Assembly: GCA_021732995.1 (NCBI GenBank)
Contig: JAKFWA010000135.1
Location: forward strand, 1 to 64,000
Reading direction: 5' to 3'
DNA: 64,000 bases
DNA from: Planctomycetaceae bacterium
GTDB lineage: Bacteria; Planctomycetota; Planctomycetia; Planctomycetales; Planctomycetaceae
Each line of letters begins with the position of its first letter. The first letter of the stretch is position 1. A program made the translations under genes and the position numbers. The notes below the pieces were generated by a model. That model did not search any database, was not told the DNA's origin, and saw nothing but the letters and a program-made list of their open reading frames with translations. Positions 41,401 to 50,400 of this stretch are shown one piece after another.

Positions 41401-44400
41401 CATAGGCGGACGTCACAACTTCGATCGGGCCGTGCTTGGCGGTGGCCTCTACGCGACTAACGTTGACGGAACGCTCATTACCAGAAACCTGTCCCTGGAA
41501 AACAATACGTCTGACTCCAGCGGTGGTGCATTGTCGTTGTTTCACGCCGGCGGTACGACGACTCTCGACGCGATGTATGTCGAGAACAACAAGTCGCTGC
41601 AGGGAAACGGAGGGGCGTTCGATTTGCAGGCTTATAGCGGCACCCTCAATGTGACGCAGAGTCTGGTTCGTGGAAATCAAACCCCTAACTTTGGTGGTGC
41701 CATCTACTATGCGGGCGATGGCACAGCGCGGACAAACATTGTCGGAAATACATTCGTCAACAATGTTGCAAGCAGTCGCGGTGCCGTTTTTGGGTTCGTG
41801 CACGGCAGCAGCGAATTCAACGTGATCGAGAATACGTTCTCAGGTAACTCGATCACCTCTGGTAACTGGCAGGGTGGCTCTGCTCTCAGTGTGCTGGCGT
41901 TCCCGAATACAGCCACGAACGTGATTGCGAACACGTTTGCCTACAACGATTCAAAGATCAGCTCCGGTTCCGGAACCGTGTCGATCGTGGCCTTCGAGGA
42001 ACCCGCGCAGTTCCTCGCCGCGAACAATCTGGTCACCGACAATGTTCTTGCGAGCGGTGCTACCGCATTCGTCGTCTCCGGCAGCAATCAGACGCTCGAT
42101 TCGAACTGGATCGGCAACAACGCTGGCTTGCTGCCGCTGTCCGTTACTCAAGGCGGACTTGTTCCGACGCACGGACTCGCGCCCGATAGCCCGGTGATCG
42201 ACCGGGGCTCTGATCCTGCTCTGTTGCCGCAGTTCGATCAGCGCGGTTCAGGCTTTACCCGCGCTGTCGGTCGACCGGATATCGGGGCGTTCGAGCGGCA
42301 AGCTGGGAATCCGCAGCCGATCGTCGTTTCGACGTTGATCGACGGAGTGGATGGTGACACGAGCGAAGGTCAATTGAGCCTGGCTGAAGCCGTCCGCCTC
42401 TCTAATGCGCGTCCTGGACCAGACACAATCACGTTCGCGCCGGGCCTGACTGGCTCCATCGACCTGCGCAGCAGTTCGTTACTGTATCTGTTCCAAGGCT
42501 ACACATACCGAATTCTTGAGGATCTGAAGATCATCGGCCCGGGTGCGGACCAACTCAAGTTGCTGCTGCCTTCCTTTGACATCGACGATGGCAATCCTGA
42601 CACCCAGATCAACGTGGAGATTTCGGGCTTGGGTTTCCAGAACACGCTGCAGGGATTCACGACGCGCGAGAACACGAAGCTGAGCAGCGTCGCGTTTAGC
42701 ACCTCATACTCCGGTGGCGGAAATATCATCAACGCGCCGCTCGACGCGGGTGCCAAGCTGCAGATCGAGAATTCGTTCCTCGGGAGTACGCCGATCGCGA
42801 TCAGCGGTGCTGGTCAAGTAACAATTGACAATTCGACGCTCACAACGGGGATCGTCTCCAACGCCAGCAGTAATGCGCACGCCGGCAACTTGATCGTTCG
42901 TAACAGCACACTGACTTCGGGCGGAATCGTCGGTCCGGCCACGGTCATCAGCAGCATCGTTCCCTCTGTGGGTGTTGGTTCAATCGTGAGCAACAGTTTG
43001 ATCATGAACGGTGATGCTTCGGGGTTGGCCAGTGGCCCGTCGATCTCGACGAAGATTGGTATCGATGCCACCGCTCCAGATGCTCCGGTACTGGTGATGC
43101 CGGACTCCCAGTTCACCACGGACTCGACACCCGCCTTTAGCGGAACCGCTGAGTTCAACAACAAGGTTGTTGTCGTCATTGATCCCGACAGCGATGCGAC
43201 AACGCCGAACAGTTTCGCGCTGACCACCATCAGCAATGACAAGGGCAACTGGAGCGTCGATGTTCCGGCCGATAAGGCGCTGCTCAACGGTGCCACGGCC
43301 AGCTACTCGGTGACGGTTATCGATGCCACGGGCAACACCAGTGCGGCAGCCAACGGTTCTGTGAGAGTTGATAATGTCTCACCCACGCTGCCGCTGTTTG
43401 TTTTGCCGACGCTCGGCCACGCGGTGCCCATCATCAATAACTCAACGCCGACCTTCCGAGGATTTGCCGAGCCAGGCAGCACTGTGACGGTCAGCATTCG
43501 GCCTCCGTTTGGAGGAGACTTTGCTCTAACCGCGATTGCCGCAGCAGACGGATCATGGAACACGACCGTTCCTCAAGAGCGAGCACTCGGTGATCAATCC
43601 GGCTACGTCTACCAGTACAGCGTTTCAGCTCGCGATGAGGCCGGAAACGTCAGCAGCGAAGCGACGGGCATCTTCCAAGTGTACCTCACAGGGCCTTCCA
43701 CTCCGACGCTGCAAACCGTCCCGTTGCAGTCTACCACGCCCGAGTTCCGGGGGAGCGCGGCGCCGGGCGTGAAGGTCACTCTCACGATCGACCCGGACAA
43801 CATCTCTGCCACGAGCAATAGTTTTGTCCTGACCACGACGAGCGACGGGAATGGTAGCTGGGTTGTCAGCGTTCCGGCCGAGCACAAGCTGATCTTTGGC
43901 AACACGATCAAGATCTCTTTGGTGACGAAGGATAATCGTGGAGTTAACAGTGAGGTTGTCGAAACCACGCGCCGCATTGAGCCAGCCTACAACGACCAGG
44001 ATCCAGCCATCACGGCACCGACTCTGACGAATGATTCAACGCCGAGAATCTTTGGCGTTGCCTACTCCGGTTCTAATATCGATGTATTCGTCGATTTTGA
44101 TAATGACCCGGACACCAAGAACAGTGTCAAGTTTGAAACCGAAGCCGATGATGATGGCATCTGGAGCATCACCGTCCCTGATGAGAACGCGATCGCGGAT
44201 GGAGCGACCATCGGTATCACGATCGTTGCGGGTGGCGTTACCACGCGGACGGGGTCTATCACGGTTGATTCAACGGCGCCGAACGCCCCGGGCTCGGCGA
44301 TTTCGACTCTATTCACCACGACGACTCCGACTTTGACCGGAACGGCTGAGCCGCTCAACACCGTTCGTCTGACAATTGATCCGTACAACGGCACGTTCCT

Positions 44401-47400
44401 CAATTACAGCGTGACTTTCGAGACGACAGCTCTGGCTGACGGCTCCTGGTCCATCGACGTGCCAGCTTCGGTCGGTCTGCTGAACGGCAGTCGTCCGAGC
44501 TACTCGATCCACTCTGTTGATGCCGCTGGTAACGAGAGCTCTACAATCACCGGTGAGTTCCTGATTGACCAGTCGGCACCCGGCGTACCTACGGTTTACA
44601 TCGGCACGGTGGTGACTTCGGGGACTCCGACTTTGGCAGGCGTGGCTGAACCCAACTCGCTCGTGACGCTCACAATTGACCCGGACAATGATTCCGGCAC
44701 TGATAACAGCGTAACGTTCACCACGACCGCCTCGGCGACGGGTTATTTCAGTATTGTGCTGACACCTGAAATGGCTGATGGAACCCTTGCCAAAGTCACC
44801 GCAACTGCGACGGATCAGGCCGGTAATGTTTCGGCCGTCTCTGCTGCAAAGACGTTCCAGGTCGATCTGACGGCACCAACTGCTCCGAACCTTACCATTC
44901 CCAGTGTCAGCACGACGGGAACTCCCACCTTCAGCGGCACCGCTCAGGCTGGAGCTACAGTCACGCTCAGCATTGATCCTGATGCCAATAGCTCGACGAA
45001 CAACAACCTCGTGTTCACCACCACTGCCGACGGCAAGGGCAACTGGACCGTGGCTGTTCCCGACGAGAACGCCTTCAGCAATCGTACGTTTATCTCCGTT
45101 TCGGCGACTGCCACAGATGGGGCGGGGAATGTCAGTGCTGCGACCAGTGGCTTGGTGCGCATCGCGACCAACGGGGCCGACAAGCCTTATGTCTACGTGC
45201 GTCAGGCCGGAAATGACACCACACCCACCATCAGTGGAACCGGCACGCCAGGCATGACCGTGCGTGTCACGATTGACCCTGATGACAACGCCGCGACCGA
45301 TAACAATTTCACGCTCAGTACGACAATTGCTGCTGATGGCAGTTGGAGTATCACGGTGCCTGATGTCAAAGCGATCGCTGACGGCGCCACCGCCAGCATC
45401 TCGGTCCTCTCGATCGACGCGAATGGTAATATCATCGGCTCGGCTGAGCAGAATGGTGTCGTCGATCCGCAATTCGGATTGCTGAACGTACTGGGCGGTC
45501 GCATTCCTTCGATGTCCCTGCGGCCCACCAGCCCGGCGATCGATGCCGGTTCGAATCCTCTGAACCTGACGACCGATACTCGCGGCGCTGGTTTCGCGCG
45601 AGTCACCGGCGCTGCGGCGGATATGGGCTCTACCGAACTGCAGCCCGCAATTTTCACTGTCACCGTGACGGACGAAGAAGACGACGGAGACTACAGCCCT
45701 AGCGATCTCAGCTTCCGCGAGGCCGTCCTCTTGTCGAACATCAATCCCGGAACTGATACCATCCGTTTCGCCGCTGATCTCACTACGATTCCGGTCAAAT
45801 TGGTCGCACCGAGCGGTCTACAGAGTTATAACTCACAGACTCAACAATTCTATACGCAATTGGCGATTACCGATTCTGTCAATATTGAGGGCCGAGCCGA
45901 TCGCAGTATTAAGTTTACGACCAACAATCTCACCGGCGCGGCATTGCCGTATGGCTTCGGATTCAGAACTCTCAATGCTCTCACATTTGACGACGGCCGC
46001 AGTTCGGAAATTACGGTACGCATCAGTGGAGTAACTCTGCCGAACAGCATTCTGAACAGCGAGAATCTGATTCTCGATAATGTAGAATTTCCAAGTGACA
46101 GCGGGAGCTTCGGGTCCGAATACGTGGTGTCTTCGGGCCATTTGACGCTGACCAATGCTGACATCAATCGCACGTTGACCATTTTCGCCACCGGGACCGG
46201 CATCGAAAACTCATCTACGGAGTTTAAGGGGGTCACGATCAACGCCCGCGTCGGCTTGTATGCGTCAGACGTCACGCTGACACTCGATCAATTGCACATC
46301 AACGAGGAAGACTTCGACTATCTCGCCAACAATCAATCTCCGGGAACATCTGTAGACTTCAACGGTCTGCAATCGTTCCTCAACAACGTCGCTCTGACGG
46401 TACGAGACTCGGACTATCGCGCGTCAGTTGCGTATCATGATTTCAACGGAGTCCGCCTCGGAAATTTGCTTGGTTTCCCGTCGAGTTACATTCGGTTTAG
46501 AGACAGCAATGGAAATCCGAACCTTGAGGCTCCGAACTCACTGGTGCTCGACAACGCACAGATCAATGGCTGGGCTCCAGCGACGATTGCCGCGGGTTCG
46601 GTCACGACGACTGAAGACACGTTTGTAGACATCGACCTGCGAGACTACGCGAAACTGAATAACGGCGACTCGGCTGGCACAATTGCCGGTGTGCTGAACG
46701 CGGTTGGTGGCACAGTGGAACTTCTGAGCGACGGCTTCACTGCCCGGTTCCGTCCTGACGCGAACTACAACGGTGCTGCATCGTTCCAGTACTCCGTCGC
46801 CGGAGATGCCGTGGCCACACCGCTGCGTCCATTCTACCTGCAGGATCCCCTGGGTTTGGCAGAGACGGATTTGCCGACGAATACCGTCGCCATAGCGCGC
46901 GCCACCATCAACATCACTGTCGGGGCGGTTGATGATCCGTTTGAAGTCAATGTTACTCCGGGCAATGGCGTTGAAGACGAGACGCTGGATGTTGATCTCC
47001 GGAACTTCGTGCGCGACGTTGACTCACCGCTCACCGGCTTGACCTTCACGCTCGGCGCGACCTCCAATGCTCAAGTGTCGTTGCAACCGGACGGTCACAC
47101 CGCGCGATTGACCTTCCCCGCGAATTACTTTGGTCCGGCGGGCTTCTCGTTCAACGTCACGGATGGAACGACCACCTTCAGCAACCAGTCGGTCTCGATC
47201 AACGTCGCATCCGTGAATGACGCGCCAACGGTCACAGTGCCGACCGTGAATCCTACGTTGAAGGACACGCAGACGTTGTCGCTGGCTGATGTGACCGTCG
47301 CGGACATCGACTCCACCAATCTGACGGTCACGGTCTCCGCCAGCACCGGAATGTTGCAGCAAGGCAACTCGCAGGCTGCGAAGTTTGTCCTCACTGGCTC

Positions 47401-50400
47401 GGCCGAGCAGATCAATGCAACGCTCGACAACATGCTGTTCATCCCGCAGGCGGGCGAGAGCGTGATTGATGCGTTGAGTGCTGAGGTCACAGACGATGCA
47501 CAGGGCGCAAAGACGGCAGGTTTCCTGATCGGGGTCCGGGCGAATGTTGCTCCACAGGTAGATGCGTCGAGCAGTGAAGTTGTCATTCCTGAAGGTAATA
47601 AGGCCTCGCAGATCGGTAGCTTCCTGGATGCGAACGACGACGAAGTCACGCTGACGGCTTCCGTTGGCAACGTCACGAAGAACGACGACGGCACCTGGAC
47701 GTGGGTCGGATCTGCTCCGACATCGAACGGTCCGTACTCGTTCGATGTCACAATCACTGCCACAGATCCGGACAATGCTTCGTCGACCACGACGTTCACG
47801 GTTTTAGTAGTCAACGCGGCCCCGAGCGATCCAGCTGATAGTGACACGGCAGATAATACCATTTCTGATCGCGCGTCGAATGGCGATCTTGTCGGCATCA
47901 CCGCGAACTCCAGCGACATCCTCGGCGACACGGTCACGTACTTGCTGACGAACGACGCTGGCGGGCGTTTCCAGATCGACTCCACAACTGGTGTAGTCAC
48001 CGTGAAGGATGCTCGGTTCCTCAACGCGGCCAACGCGGCGAGCCATACGATCACCGTGCAGGCCAGCGATGGCAGCCTATCGTCGACTCAAGACTTCAAC
48101 ATCACCGTGACCGATACCGATCCGGCGGTGCTGCACGAAGGCACGATCAGCATTGAAACTGCCGATGGCACAACGACGGTTCGTGACAGTGATCCCTCGG
48201 CCAACAACGTCATTCACATGAAGTTGGACGATGGCAGTCTGCTGCTGACGTTCGGCAACGTGCAGCGTCGAGTTTCTCTCCGCGGTCGCACGTCATTCGT
48301 GTTTGATACGGGTGCTGGCGACGACGAACTGACCGTTGATCTGTCGGGCGGAGTGCTGCCGTTCAACGTGACGTTCCACGGTGGCGTAGGTGGGAAGGAT
48401 GCGCTGAAGGTTGTGGGTTTCAATGCCGCCGGAAACCTCGACGCGATCACGTCTACATACTCGGGGCTGCACGACGGCCAGATCGATCTGCGACAGGGAA
48501 CCACGGTTCGCGGTTTCATCACCTATACGGGCCTGGAGCCGATCAGCATCGATGGCACACCTGCTGAGATCATCTTCAATCTGCCGAGCACTAACGACGG
48601 CGACGTAACGCTGTCTGATATCGGCGGCGCCGATGGAGTCATGCGGCTGTCCGGCAGTACGTTTGAAAGCACTGACTTCTCGGTGGGCAACGCCACCAGC
48701 ATCGTGATCAACGGCCTCGGTGGCCACGATCGCATCACGGTCCAAAGCATCGACACCACCTACGCTGGACTGATCATTCTTGATGGCGGTGAAGGCAACG
48801 ACACGCTCACGGGTAGCATCAACGGCGACCGCATCCTGGGTGGGATTGGTGACGACCTGATTGATGGCGGCAGTGGCAACGATAGCGTCTTGGCTGGAGA
48901 CGGCGTTGATACTGTGACGGGTGGCGATGGTAACGATTCCCTTGATGGCGGCTCCGGCAATGACCGCATCTTCGGCGGTGACGGCGATGATGTGATCATG
49001 GGGCTCACGGGAGCGGATCGCATCGAGGCCGGCGCCGGCAACGACTACGTCTACGGCGGTAACGGCAACGACACCATTGATGGTGGCACGGGCAACGACG
49101 TCTTGCAGGGCCAGGAGAACGACGACTCGCTGTCAGGCAACGATGGTGACGACTCACTCTACGGGCTCAACGGCAACGATGTGATCACCGGCGGTCTGGG
49201 GGATGACCTGTTCAACGGCGGCAACGGGACCGACCTGCTCTTCGAATTGGGTAACATCAACTTCGTGTTGATGCAGGATTCGAAGTTGACCGGCATGGGG
49301 ACCGACACACTGGTCGGAATCGAAGCCGGACGTCTGGCGGGCGGCGGCGGCAATAACACGATCGACGCCAGCCAGTCGACGATCCCCGTCACGTTATCCG
49401 GTGCCAGTGGCGATGACGTTCTGATCGGTTCCAAGCTGGGCGACGTGCTGCTTGGCGAGGCCGGTAACGACATACTCATTGGCGGAGCCGGTGCTGACAG
49501 CCTGGATGGCCAGGTTGGCAACGACGAATTGCAGGGCGGCGAAGGCGATGATTCGCTGGTTGGTGGTGCGGGCATCGACCGCATCCGCGAAGCCGGCGAC
49601 TTCAACTTCGCGCTCACGAACATGCTTTTGACGATGTACACGAATCAGAAGGTGATTGTTTCCCGCGACACGCTCAACTCGATTGAACTCGCGGAACTCA
49701 GTGGTGGAACGTCGCGAAACCTCTTCGATCTGCAGGGGTTCACCGAGGGCCTGGGCACAACCATCATCGGCAACAACGGCCACGATGTGGTCTACGGTTC
49801 GCCAGCGCCAGACAGTGTTATCACCGGCACTGGCCACGATCTCGTCTACGGTAACGGTGGTGCCGATATCATCTATACCGGGTCCGGCAACGACACGATT
49901 CACGGTGGCGATGGTGGTGACATCCTCGGCGGACAAAACGGCGACGACGTCGTCAACGGCGAAGCCGGTAATGACATCCTGATTGGTGGTGCGGGTGTTG
50001 ATACTCTGAATGGTGGAGCGGACAGCGACTTCCTGTCCGGTCAGCAGGACGCCGGTCTGCTGATTGGCGGCAGTGGTGATGACACTCTGCTGGGTCACGC
50101 GGGCAACGACACACTGCAAGGCGATAGCGGTAACGATCGCTTGTATGGCCTGCAGGGTAATGACTTCATCACGGGTGGAGACGACAACGATTGGCTGCTG
50201 GGTGGTATCGGTAACGACACCCTGAATGGTGACGCTGGTATCGACTCGCTGTCTGGTGAACTTGGCAGTGACATCATGGATGGCGGTGCTGACGCCGATC
50301 AGATGATTGAGATGTTCGATACGAACGTGATCATCCTCGCGAATACCCTGATGGCCGGGGCGCTCGGCACGGACACGTTCGCCAACGTCGAGCGTCTCAA

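Noticed and set aside
47125-48054. 309-residue minus-strand frame opposite the cadherin-like region
   Set aside because: An antisense shadow of repetitive Thr/Val/Asp codons; no recognisable protein features.
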